Assembly (NCBI GenBank): GCA_947247005.1
Contig: OX365951.1
Location: 32,354,899 to 32,418,898, forward strand
DNA length: 64,000 bases
Origin: Spisula solida
Taxonomy: Eukaryota > Mollusca > Bivalvia > Venerida > Mactridae
Direction: 5' to 3'
The position numbers and the translations under genes were made by a program. Every line of letters begins with the position of its first letter. Positions within the stretch are counted from its first letter, which is position 1. The notes under the pieces were generated by a model. That model saw nothing but the letters and a program-made list of their open reading frames with translations. It was not told the origin of the DNA and searched no databases. Positions 23,245 through 36,400 of the stretch are shown here, piece by piece.

Positions 23245-23466
23245 AAGCCTAGGTCCCACTGAGGAATTCCACATCGGCGAGGTTCTACCGATTTATTCCG
23301 ATACCACCAGATTCATCAAAGTTCCTTCCGATATCACAAACTGTCTCATGACTTCCCGAAGCTTTCCTTAGACCATGAGGAACCTGTTCCCGATGTCCTG
23401 ATATCTCATAAATTTCAATTGGGAGTACATCGCTGAGGCAAAAATGCTCAGAGGGATCTAGGCTTT
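23245..23466. mobile_element. 222-bp MITE, AAGCCTAGGTCCC ends, copy 1
   Basis: Ends AAGCCTAGGTCCCACTGAGG and GGATCTAGGCTT are inverted, and the interior word CAATTGGGAGTACATCG recurs, inverted, in the sister at 28057-28320. Confidence 0.8.
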
Positions 23467-24599
23467 ACATATACTAACATGTGCAATGCAATATCCAACT
23501 TCTTCAAAGTTATCAAAGTTGGTTACATCAGAGACTATAGATAAACATGAAAAGATAAACATTTGCCCAAAATGTAAAGCCATGGATTACTACTGTAACA
23601 GTACTGCCCTAAATGTAAGTTATCGGAACATAAATCATATAAGTCAGTAAAACAGATTTCACTTAACAAAATAACAATTGAAATGTATATATACAATAAC
23701 ATGGAAAACATAATGTTCACCGGAGGGTTCATGCTACATACTAACTACATGCAACAATTTTACCCTATAAACCAAGTAAATGATGATGGGAATGAAAGCA
23801 TATTGATATAATGTTTCTATATTCATACATATTCATGTAAACATAATAATGTAGAATCTTGCATAAAATTTCAATTTTTTATAAGAAAACACTATTTTTT
23901 TGTTTGAGTTTAACCCATTACCATGACACATACTCTGATAAGCGGGATATGTTTGCATTACAAAATATTTGCATTTTCTTGGATGTTTTAAATTGATCTT
24001 TGCTTGATAATTAAGATTGATATTTTTATTGATATGGTTGCTATAGCGGTGTATTCCTAGAAACATACATGAACGTACATGAAAGATGCATGCAGGATAG
24101 GTGGATGAGGGGGCTATTAATATGTTTGTTTATCATATGGGAGCAAAATTCATTTACAGGTATATTGAGTTATGCTCTCATTCTCTTGTGTATATCGTCA
24201 CTGGATAGTGAAAATTTATATTTGGACCTTTTTTATAAAAGATGGCCTTTTTTGATGCAGCAGAACAATAAAAGAAATTTATACTTTACGTCAAAATATT
24301 GTAGCTCTGCACAATCAGATTCTTTAATATAAGTCACATGATATTCTCATAACCTTGTGACTATCTGTTTTGTAACTATCTGTCATAGCACAGGCCAGAT
24401 ATGATGTTTCAATCCAAATTTTACTATTTTTCAGACATTCACTTAGAAAAAAATTCTGATGAAATACAACCCTTTGACACAAAGTTTTACTACATTTTAT
24501 GACATGGTGTTTTCCAGAAAGAAAGCAAACAACTATAATTGTCTAAAATATGATTGGCAGCTTAAGCACATGTGTTTTAGGGGATCGGGTGAAAATGAA
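23467..24599. other. AT-rich intergenic stretch
   Basis: No supported gene, RNA or repeat. Small open frames (for example 24069-24332) have AT-driven composition and no motifs. Confidence 0.45.
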
Positions 24600-25460
24600 T
24601 AAAACATAACTTAAAATAAGAGAGTCCCTCAATCTGGGGCCTGGATTGCTCACCAAATGATCATTCCCGTGAAGAAGACTGATGACGGACAACTGATAAA
24701 GGATGCCGCCGGACAACCACATATCCTAATAGCTCACTAGTGGGCACTTTGTGCTCAGGTGTGCTAAAAACAAAAGTCTGTTTTTTTTGTCTCTTCTGAA
24801 AACTTGAAAAATCTTGACAGGTTTCGACTATCCAGCGAATATATTTGATTAAGTCAGTCAAACACTACACATACAACCCTGAGTTAACAACAAATGAAAC
24901 AACTTTGATAACATATGATAACATGGTTATAATAGAAGTTTGAACATCTAATGGTACAAAATATCGAAGAAACAAGATGGCTAACACGAACCTACATCGC
25001 TCATCTGAGTACATTGAAATGGAAAGGCCAAATTCAAATATGACCTTGATTTCATCAAACCCAACATTCTCACTAAGATTCATTAATGTCAAATGCTAAA
25101 TGCAGCCCCTATTTTATACACTGTGATCTTTCTTTAATTGACCTAGAGACCCAGTTGTTTGACCAAAGATAACACATATTCAAACTAAGCACAGATTTCA
25201 TCAATAATTATCTCTAGCAAGACAGGATCCACAGACAAAACAACACATGAGGAAAATATTTCTAAGGGGTATATTTTGGGTGTTTTTTTCCTCTGTGTTT
25301 GTATTGTTAAATTCTCAAACTTTCACTCAGACAAGAACCTCAGATGTGCTTCTGCTTGGCTAAGGGTCTGTCTAGCATGTTCAAAAGTAATTGTGAACAG
25401 ACAAAAGTGATCACAAAAGCTCATCCTGTCACTATGTGATACATGAGCTTAAATCATACA
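24600..25460. repeat. Bivalve-type intergenic repeat (GCTCACC / CATGAGC)
   Basis: The words GGATTGCTCACC, TAGCTCACTAGTGG, GTGCTCAGGTGTGCTAAAAA and AAGCTCATCCTGTCACTATG recall the GGTGAGCT-ended element at 32838-33655. The tract TCATCAAACCCAACATTC and others inside suggest a decayed, composite copy. Confidence 0.5.
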
Positions 25461-25639
25461 GCATTTTGTGAATGGTACTTAACATATTCACAAACATTGT
25501 CAGACAAACACATATAGCAAGTATACTATGTACATCACTTCTTTAAAGCGGCATAACATTTGAGATTCTCTCCTTGCAGGTGTATTGTCCAAACACTTTA
25601 TACAGTTACATAAATATAATCATAACCAAGTTTTTATGC

Positions 25640-25923
25640 AGAACAAGTAATTAAGAATTGCAAGCAATACAGGAGTCCCCTACCGGTTTTAAGCCATTTT
25701 CAATGTTTCTGTCGCCATAGCAACCCCAATTTTGGTCGGAATCAAAATATTTTTTGACATGCATTATCCCCTTATTGCCCCCTATCCACATACCACATTC
25801 ATCAACCTAGCTTGGAAACTGTTTGAGTTATGTCAGGATCCAGATTTTTTGACGGACGGACGGACAGACTGACGGACGGACGGCAAACCTATAGTCCCCT
25901 CCGGTCAAAAACCGGTAGGGGAC
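25640..25923. mobile_element. About 285-bp element, CCCCTACCGGTTTT ends, copy 1
   Basis: Begins AACAAGTAATTAAGAATTGC, then AGTCCCCTACCGGTTTTAAG; ends GGTCAAAAACCGGTAGGGGA, so the CCCCTACCGGTTTT block is inverted at the ends. GACGGACGGACGGACAG tracts lie near the end. A same-orientation copy is at 44524-44822. Confidence 0.85.
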
Positions 25924-27474
25924 TAATAAACTAGCAAAAACTGTGCATTATTGGCCCATTATATTTTTGGTATAGCATATATCTTGTGCATTTTATAATA
26001 TTTCCCGCACATATGAAAAGCCAAGGTAATAAAGCCACACAGTGAACAGTTAAAACTTTCCTAAGACGTTAAGATCGTCCCTGGAGCTACAGATAAGCTG
26101 CGAATAGGGGTAATTGACTAAAACCTTATCTGTAGCTCTGAGTCCCTGATTAATTTGCTGGAGTAATATATATTTTAATCCTTTTATGGCTTGTTATCAT
26201 GCTCAAAAGGGTAAATAGGGGATGCATGACCCTAATACACTGAACAATTAGTGCAGGAGGGCCATGGATCCCCTATTGACCCTTGTGAAACAATGAATTT
26301 TTGTTTTTTAATTCTATAAAACATAGTAGCCTATATTTAGACATCACAACAACTTATTACAAGACAGTATTCTTGAGTATTGAACCATGTTGTCAATATA
26401 CATAAAATTAAGGATGTTGGAAAAGTTTTAAAACCAACTCAAGCATTTTTAATTAAAATAAAGCACAAAATGGGAGAACATTTTGACAAAATGGTGGTCA
26501 GAGTTGTCATTTATAGTACCACCTATATCAGATGAAAAACAATACCTAGGTTTTTCTATGTACAAAAATGAATCTCAGATTACTGGTATGCTAAATAGTT
26601 CAACATATACTTCTTATTACCCTTAATGCTTCTGTATATATAAACTTGAAATGAAACTTGATCAATAGTTTCAAGTACATTCCAACATGCACAAAGATGC
26701 AGTCATGGACACCAAAACACACAGACGTTAGTACAACAGCCCAACTACCCAAACTCTTTGATTAGCTGAGTTAAAGTTGAAAGGACAAGTTCTAATAACA
26801 TTGATTACAATCATAACAGGATTTTGACACAAAAACGTAGTCTCCAACAAAGGGCAATATTCTTCTGACAAAAATATCCTGCCAATATGCAAGCTAGGCT
26901 TGATACTGACTCTTCATTGAAACCTGGCAATGGTAAAGCAGAACAAGTGTGGACAAACTTAGTGACATCCATCCAAATAGACAGACCTCCATCTAGATAG
27001 ACATCCAACACAAAATCATTATCTCACCCTCATCATACATCTAAGACATAATTCTGTCAAATTAAGGATTTTCTAGAACATTGAAAGACATGTGCTGTTA
27101 AGTAAACATATACAGCAAAACTCATGGTATAACATAAACAGTATATACATTGAAGAATAAGTGGAAATAAATTTGAAACAATAAGTATTTCTGAGAAAAA
27201 AACTTGAAGTTAACTGTTAAAAATCAGTTTTATAGTTTCTTGAAAAACAAATTCGACCATTAGGATTTCATACAATATCAACAAGTACTGGTAAAAGTTA
27301 TGAACTTTTGCTTACAAAAGTGTGATGCCGCTTTAAAGTTGATCACAGTTCTACAGTAACTGAATAACCAGGACTGTCGCAAAACAAGAGTATAAATCAA
27401 CAAAATACACAATTTGTGTCACAGGGTGATTGTTTGTAAAATTAACAATAAAACAAGTAAAAACAAGGAAGAAA
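25924..27474. other. 3' flank of the ABCG gene
   Basis: The ABCG 3' UTR must start at 27474 and run leftwards; no clean poly(A) hexamer is obvious close by. A small inverted repeat (GAGCTACAGATAAG at 26084-26097, CTTATCTGTAGCTC at 26125-26138) lies in it. At 26818-27070 is a relative of the repeats at 32390-32590 and 35280-35560 (CATTGAAACC, GAACAAGTGTGGACAAAC). Confidence 0.45.
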
Positions 27475-30400
27475 TCACAGTAATTTGGGTCGTCTATACT
27501 TCAGTAGAATGTAGCCGATGATTCTAAAACCAATAATTAACAAAAATGCTGGGAAGATGTAGAACTCTATAGGAAGAGTAAGACCTGCATTGTCTAATAT
27601 ATCTCTGTATGTTACAATATTGGTCAAGTTGGAATCACACTGTGGAAATAACGCCACACTTGTTTCGTTACAGCTGAAAACAATAGCATTACATTAGATT
27701 ATACACAGTTTAACTTGTATTAAGCGACCCCAAACTGAAGGCGTGAAAATGGTCGCTTAACTAAATGGTCTTTTAACACAAATGTTTGAGGCAATGCGTG
27801 TCATCAACAAATTCTTCAAATTCTAGGCAGTCTAGCATTCAACTGCAAGGTCGCTTAATATATGTGGTTGTTAGTACAAATAGCACAGTATGTGATGTAT
27901 AGATATTGCATGGGCCAGTGGCCATAAAGCAGCAATAAATATTGCCAATGCCATTGATAAGATTACCAAACAAGAAATGAGATTCGATTTAAAGATTTTA
28001 ATACAAAAGGGAGAAAACCCTCCTTTAAAAGATTAGTATTACAGTTGATAACAACTAAGCCTAGGTCTCATATATTTTGCCTCGGCGATGTACTCCCAAT
28101 TGAAATTAACAAGCTATCAGGACATCGGGGACAGGTTCCTCGTGGTATTTTTTGCCTCGGCGATGTACTCCCAATTGAAATTAACAAGCTATCAGGACAT
28201 CGGGGACAGGTTCCTGGTGGTCTAGGGGAATGTTCTGGGAAGTCCTGAGACAGTTTGTGATATCGGAAGGAATTGTGAGAACATTGCCGATGTGGAATTC
28301 CTCAGTGGGAACTAGGCTTTAGTGGAGTGTTTTAAGCAATTTTAACATATTATATAATCAGTGACATTTATAAACAATAGATACATCTGATACTTACAAT
28401 GTTTCGGGATATTGACTGAATATAACTATACTAACAGCACCAAATGGGTACAATATAGTTGACAAGTATTTCGCCCACCCTAACCAGGAAGGCACATTTT
28501 GTGTAAAAAATCCACCTGCAATAACAAATATTAGCATGTATTTAATAAGGTTGCAGAAAATATACTCGAAAATATTATAAATACAATAACAGCTAATAAA
28601 TGAAATTGCCGTAATACATAGTTCCTAGGTAACTTCCACCAGCCTCCCTCCCAAGCCAAGTGGTTTTGAGCACATATTGAGTACTTGGTGCTATGTGCTG
28701 AGTGTATCTATTAGATTCCCATGACCAAGTACAAGTCCGTCTCATAAGGTGAATACAGTGCTGTGTTTTTCAGGAACAATACTCAAGAACAATTAAAGAG
28801 GGCCAAGCAATAAGACTATGTGCTTCTAAAATATTTGAGGTTGTACCTAAACTTTACATGGATTTCTAAGTCGAAAAGAGCAGATAATTTGGACGAAATG
28901 CTTGATAGAATTACCCACTCCTGTGAAGTGGTTGGTGTCATGATGGTGAACAAGTATGCAAAGTAGCAAAGCAATATGACTATGGACTTTGAAAATAGTA
29001 GAGGTTGTACCTAACTATTATTAGCATTACGAAGCCAATGCTTGGGTGGCTGCAATAGCTCCCCTTATTCTTCAAATATTGGAGCTAAAAATCTGTAGTA
29101 GCAATAAAAAGATTCTAACAATTGACAAACAATCAACCCCTACCGCCCCATGTGAACATTCAAACCACGTACCTATCATGAATGCACATAAAGAGTAACT
29201 AACAAATGTAGTCAGAGCTGGTTTGATTTCTCCATTGAATGCAATTCCAACAGCAAATCCAAATGCCTGAAATATATCACAATGTATTATAACAGAACTA
29301 GGTCTTAATAAGATCTTGATATTAAAACTGAAGTCCTAACTGTGAGTTTCATTTGAAGATAACTATAAGTATATAGTCTACATTGTCTACAATGTAGACA
29401 AGTGGTTCAGTGGTAAGGGCTACTGACTGCTGATCTGAAGGTTGTGGGTTCGATCCCTACTCCAGCCGGATCAAAAACAGAAATGCTTTTCGGTGTTTCC
29501 CACCTTTCGGACGAGACGTTAAGAGAGATCCTGAGTATGATGCTTTACATCAGGCATGTAAAAGAACCAAGGATGCTTTTGGAACTGGGGCATCTTCTGT
29601 ATCATGCACTATCCCCAAAAACTAAAGTGACTTACCTCTTCTGGGGGCCTCGCCCATATGAATTTCATGAGGCGAGGATAAATAAAAGCATATAAATCTA
29701 AATCATGTCACATGAAATAGGCACTATATAAATCTGACATTCATTCAAACTCAACAGTGTATTCTACTGATTCTGATTAAAAGCACTAAAAGTTTGAAGT
29801 TCCTAGACCCAACCTACAATTGGAGTACGAAAATCAATACTTTTTAATGTAGTACTTCCTTACCTGTGAAACAAGAATCTGCAACAGGATTACAGGAAAG
29901 GTCATGAAGAACTCTGCCACTCCTCCGATACCAGACATGGTGAAGCATATAATATACATCACCGTCGGTAACATAAACACCAACGGTAACTCACTCGTCA
30001 TCTTGGCAAAATAATATGCCGACAGTCTGTAGGTACCAGCTGACCTTTCTTTGGCTATCACTCCTTTCTCTGATGGATCTTGAAAAATAAAAATGATTCT
30101 CACAAATATTTTGAAGTAAACACTCAATTATATATCCACTTAAATTAAGACAATTTCAACAATTAAAGATTAATTCAGAAGTTGAGAATACTTTATTATT
30201 TTATGAACCAGGTAATTCTTCATCCATACACTTCAACTTGCTTTTTTTGTTATTTTCACTAAATTAAAATGCCATGGATTCACAAATATTAACATCAATA
30301 AAATAAGTGCAGTCATTGATAATGTTTAAAACAGTATTGATGCATTACTGATATTTGTGCATTAAATGATTATTAAATATCAATCCCAGATATTATATTT

Positions 30401-33400
30401 GCAAGAGTATCAAAATCTAAAATTCGCGAAAACAGATACTTGTAATATTAAACAAATATTAATAAATAAGTACGAAAAATATCATAAATAGTACTTAACA
30501 TGTCATAAATATGATTAAACATTGATTATTTCTAATCACAAGTTTTATTGGAGAGATCATGTTTGTATACAAGTACAGGTATTTGTACCTACAGCTAGCT
30601 ACTGGTGAATGGCAGGTTTTTATTATTCATTCATCCAATATATTGCTGGTGGGCATTTTGCATACGAATACGGCGATCTCTCATATACAGTTTGTTAAAT
30701 GCATTTCACACATTGTATCAGTAAATCATAAGTTCCCAGGTATTAGTCAATAGGGCATCGTACAATACATGTTAACTGATATTTATTGTTATCTAGCATT
30801 TTACCAGTTATGTTGGTCCTATTATGTAGAGCTGTTATTGATAGAAGCAATATTGATCAACAATATTTTTTAGCCGATCAATTAGCGATTCACATTTTGA
30901 AATATCGATACATGGGAAAATGAATGGAACCACCCACTATCCTCATTTTCAATACTTTTCTTGATTAAATAGAGTTTACAAATACAAATGTAGTCAAATT
31001 GCGTCTAATCTGAACTCAATTGAAGCTAGTATTTTCAAAATTGTGAATACCGCTAAGTGAATCATGACTGACTAGTTCATAAAGTTTATGTACAAATCAA
31101 TATATCGATGTATTATAGATACTTTTCTTCTGATATACAGTCAGAACTCGATATAACGACATCCGATATACTGACAAATTCAGTATACTGACATCATATT
31201 TGGGGACAAAAGTATTTAAACGCTCTTTGTATCAATTCAGTATACTGACATATTCGTTACAACAACATTTTTCTTGGAAACGAACAGCGTCTTTGTATCG
31301 AGTTCTGACTGTATCAGAATCGTTGATATGCCTAAGATTGAATCAGTGATAGCTCTACCTGTTTGTGACTCGGACTGCCTGCTCCAAACTCTGAGGTCAT
31401 ATACATATGTAACTGACTATAAAGGACAAGATAACTTACATGTAGTTATAGCTTCAAATGCAGGATTAAACGTCCAATAAGACACAGCAAAAAATATCTG
31501 AAACCAAGAAAACAGTGCACACTTCCTTAATCGAGCAATAATTTATTAAGTGTAAAATTGTTTTTAAGTTATAAGGATTCCTACTACGACAAAATGCCCA
31601 ATCCTGAAAATAAGATGCCAGTCTGTTTCGAGTGCCAGTAGCACACATCCGTAGTTCTGTACACCAAATCTCAGTTCAAACAAAGTTATATTGTTAAAAT
31701 TCACATTATGAAATTTCAAAAGAACTTACATTTTCTGCAGAAATGTTCATTCTTATAAAGCCAATCTGGACTCCAGATCATTACTAAATTGTTGGACACT
31801 CGAATTAAACATAAGACAAATTTAAGCCAACACATTTAATTCCTGCATACTTTGCCAAAGACTTCCCAGGCTTCAAGGGAACATACAGAAAGTTTGTGTG
31901 GTACACGGAATCCTTGTACAAACACTAGCTCTTTCCAATAGACTCAATGGTTCTTTAACATGCCCTGTGTATAGCACCATTACATGCAAAACTAACTTTG
32001 AGATACATAAATATCACATCGCGAACAGTGGATGTATAAATGGTGTAATATTACTTACCAGGCCAGTATAGCACCAATACACACAAAATTAACTTTGAGA
32101 TAATTATATAAATGGTTAAATATTACTTACGAGGCCCATCACATCGCGTACAGTATCCACTGTTTGTTCTATCTGCCAATATAATACTCCAACAACAATC
32201 GAGATAATCATTGTCTGTACGATAGAATACCCCTGGAGTAGAATCCCTTTAGTTTGTTGTAGACATCGCCATGACAACATGTAGTATTGTCTCCACCAGG
32301 ATGTAACCCATCGGGAATTGTACACATTAGCATCTTCGCTTCCCTCACCTGAAGTTAGAAAACCATGTATGGTGTCATTATAAATAAGTGCAAGGCTTTT
32401 TTACATAAAAATTAATGTCATTTGACTTAAAAAGTCTTCAGGACCGGGTGAAGTTTCATTAAAACCTGATCGACGGTTAAGAAGGACTAGCATGGACAAA
32501 CTTTTTGGCATCCATCCACCCACCAATTCATCCAGGCATGATGTATACAGTATAACTATTAATTAGGGATTCTGTAGATAGGTAAATACAACAGGGGGTA
32601 CATGGAGGGAAGAGTTAAATGATTTACAAATATAAAATTTACTATCATTTCTCTCCCATTGATTCTAGGCCAGTAAAATTATGTCTGTATAATTGTTGTC
32701 CCCCACTGTACACCAATCTATATTAAAATCATTACATTTTAACAACATCTGAGCGAAGAGAAATTAGTTTTGTAGTCTAAGTCTGTGTGTCAGTCTTAGA
32801 ATGTTGGTGATTTAAGTCCCCCAGGTCATGCAGGTTTAACAAGAACAAGAGGATCATAGATCCTTGGGCGCTCACCTGCTAAACATGGTCAAACTTTGAA
32901 CTTGACCTTAAGGTCATCAAGATAAACATTTTGACAAAACTTGATGAAAGTTAAAGCAAAAATGTGGCCACCAGAGTGTTAACAAGGTTTTGCTATTATT
33001 TGACAAATTGACCTAGTTTTTGACCCCACATGACCCAATTTCGAACGTGACCTTAAGGTCATCAAGACAAACATTTTGACCAAAGTTGATGAAGAATTAA
33101 GCAAAAATGTGGCCTCAAGAGTGTTATCCAGGTTTTCCTATTATTTGACATTTTGACCTAGTTTTTGACCCCACATGACCCAACTTCGAACTTGACATTA
33201 AGTTTACCAAGATAAACATTTTGACCAAACTTCATGAAGATTAAAGCAAAAATGTGTCCTCCAGAGTGTGAACAAGGTTTTCCTATTATTTGACCTATTG
33301 ACCAAGTTTTTGACCCCACATGACCCAACTTCGAACTTGACCTGGATTTTATTGAGGTACAACTACTGACCAAGTTTGATGAAGATCAAAGCATGTGACC

Positions 33401-36400
33401 TCCAGAGTGTTAACAAGGTTTTCCTATTATTTGACCTTTTGACCTAGTTTTTGACCCCTTACGACCCAACTTCGAACTTGACCTATGTTTCATTGAGGTA
33501 CAACTACTGACCAAGTTTGATGAAGATCAAAGCAAAATTGAAAGTGCTAGAGTGTTAACGGTGAAAAGTCTAACGGAAGGACGGACTGACAGACGGACGA
33601 CGGACAAAAAACAATCACAAAAGCTCACCTTGCCACTTTGTGGCAGGTGAGCTAAAAAGAAAATAATAATCAGTCTGGGAAAGAAGCACTCATAAGAACA
33701 GCAGAGCATGCAATACTGAACACCTACAAAAACACGACATCCCATTCAAACTGCCTGCCACCTCAGTCAGTAAAACAAGTCTGGAACAAGAAGTCAATAA
33801 TAGACCAAAATGACGACCACACACCACACTACCACACACCACAAGGACAACCCACAAACAGTACTCAACAACAGATACAGTGTACATGCACTTCAGAAGA
33901 CACGAAGCAGCCTTATGCTGGACAACCCACAAACAGTACTCAACAACAGATACAGTGTACATGCACTTCAGAAGACACGAAGCAGCCTTATGCTGGACAA
34001 TAAAGCAGAAGTGCACATATCTATCTTACAAATGAACACAGTTTCACAAAATGGCACTGTGGCCAAGATTTTTATTTGTAATTTTTGTTGAACTGTCATG
34101 AGAACACATCTTACCATTCTGACCATTTATAAGAGAATCAGCAGCACTCTCTTCCTCAGTGTCCAACAGAACTTTGGTATCATCTTTATGTTTGGTATTG
34201 TCACCACTGTCAGGTTTATCTTCACTAAGTATATCATCCTTCACAGTGTTGTCCCTGGTAGCCGAACCATTTATCTTAACACTATCGAGTTTCTTCATGT
34301 CCTCATCAGACGGCTCCATGCTGCTACCACGCTTGCCGGTAATAGATTTTCTACCCTTTGTGTTAAAACTGTAAAAGTAACCAGCTTATTCAATAGCACA
34401 AACTATTTACTGTCAAATCACATATTTTCATGGGTAAAAAATTTCGTGAACTTTGATAAGAAAGCATTTTCGTGTGGTCGTAAATTCGTGGATTACAAAA
34501 CATGAAATGGTAAACCCTTGTTTGATATTTGAGAGGTCGATTGATCGTGAATACTAAGATTTTGTGGTCAAGTGCGACAAAGAAATCAACGAAAATTCAT
34601 CTTCCACGAAAAATAATTATTTTACAGTGTTTTAGGACTTACTGCTCTCAACTTTAGAATTCTCTACTACATCTCCTGCCAGCAACCAAAGAGAAATACA
34701 TACATTATAATACTAGTATGTTAATTTAAAATCTGAATTCTGAACTCTGGCCCGACCTTCCAAGGCATTTCAATCTGAGCTAAAACTCAAATGTTAAAAT
34801 GTCAAAACTTTAAGTTAAGTTCCATGGGAGGCTGGACTCAGAATTTGTATCATAAAAGAGAAACAATATATCACAGTAAATACAGTTTTTATCACTAAAA
34901 TTTCAAGAACTTCAGATCTCCAATTCAGATTTTGATTTTAGCATTTCGAAGCTGTTGCTAGCAAAATTTCCTTTTGGGAAGTCCTTCTCTAAGTTTTTGT
35001 AATCTCGATTTTTGTTCAAGGCCCCAATCAACTAATTTGCATCTTAAATCTATTCTTCAACTCGATGTCGTATCAGGCAGGCGTCAAATGTTTTCACACC
35101 TTTCTGATACGAAATCATTAATAGAATCAGAAATATAAATACCTCAAATCTTTTGATGCTGCCAATATTCGTGACACTGTCTCTTCATCTGATTTTGCAA
35201 CTTGCACTAAAATATTCAAACATCAGTAGATCTACTATTCCTAACAAGACAGATAAACAAAACCTAAGAACATAAGAATTTTTGACACAAAAATGTATGT
35301 CTCCCACAAAGGACCGTAACTCTGGCAAAAATTATCTGACCTTAAATTTCTGACAGTATGCACAACTAAAGGCTTGGTACCAAGTATTCATGTTAAGTTT
35401 CATTGAAATCCGACCAATGGTTAAGGAGAACAAGTGCTAACAAACATTGTGCAATCTCTCCAAACAGCTGTCCAGCACAAAATCGGTATGTCTCCCAACC
35501 ATATGTGGCATCTGCATCTACTATGAATTGGGACATTTCCCATGACACAAACCTTACAACAGTTCAATTTGAGAAGTTATGAGCTTGTGGAAATAGATAC
35601 TGAAGATTAGAAAGTAAACTTAACTAATTGCCTGCATTAAGGTGGCTCGGGACTTTCCGAGCTCGAAATCAAAAGTTGACATATTTGCTTGAAACTTAGT
35701 ACGAACGTATATCATGCCAATCTGCGTTGCGTGGTAACGTTTTATTACAATGACGTCACATGACGTCGCTATTTGGCGCCGTTTTTGAACCTAGCCCTAG
35801 AATCAGACCGTACATTGATTATGACTACATAACTTTTTCATTTATTCGCCGATTTTAGATTTGTAAATTGAGTATTAATGCTCGATAAAGTATTGTTCTG
35901 CTAATAAGTTTTTATTATACTTATCAACCATTAATAAATAGTGTATGCGGAAATTGCGCGAAAGACGTCAGAAACGTCAACAAAACGCGACTTGATTTTT
36001 CGCCTTTTCCCTTAAATATCTAAAATATCTGACGGTAACTTGTTTTTAAAACTTCACAGTATGTTGCTCTGGATACGAAGAACAGATTAATTAATAAAAA
36101 AGGATAGGTCGTCGCGCAAGATTTTTCAGTAAGTAACTTTGTAATACTGTCGTCGGCCTTAAAAAATTGATGACGCTGCATAAAACGTCATTGTTAAATC
36201 ACCGTTAGGTACATAGCTTTCTCAGGGAAAATGAAAACGAATGCCGATCTGTTTAATTTTATGAATCTACATATTAATGAAGAGTATGAAATCAGTTTGC
36301 TTTTTGATAGTTAAACTAACATGTTACGTTTCTTCCTGAAACACACATACAAAGCATGGGGTATAGTACGTTTGAGTCTAGTGCTCGGTATTAGCCATTT

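Larger units (their letters stand above)
30079..31439. other. ABCG intron 10
   Basis: AT-rich with no extra exon. It carries two small elements, 30550-30682 and 31138-31311. Confidence 0.6.

Noticed and set aside
29395..29460. tRNA gene
   Set aside because: A and B boxes are present but no good cloverleaf, and a SINE body follows. The same holds for 37108-37187, 40811-40881 and 55990-56060.
34098..34505. 135-codon + strand ORF
   Set aside because: It is the antisense shadow of ABCG exon 8 plus a repeat.
34640..34690. Possible ABCG exon (GGCAG acceptor, GTAAGT donor, frame [10 protein letters not shown])
   Set aside because: It is out of phase with the upstream exon and would give a stop; joining 35143 directly to 34368 keeps the frame.
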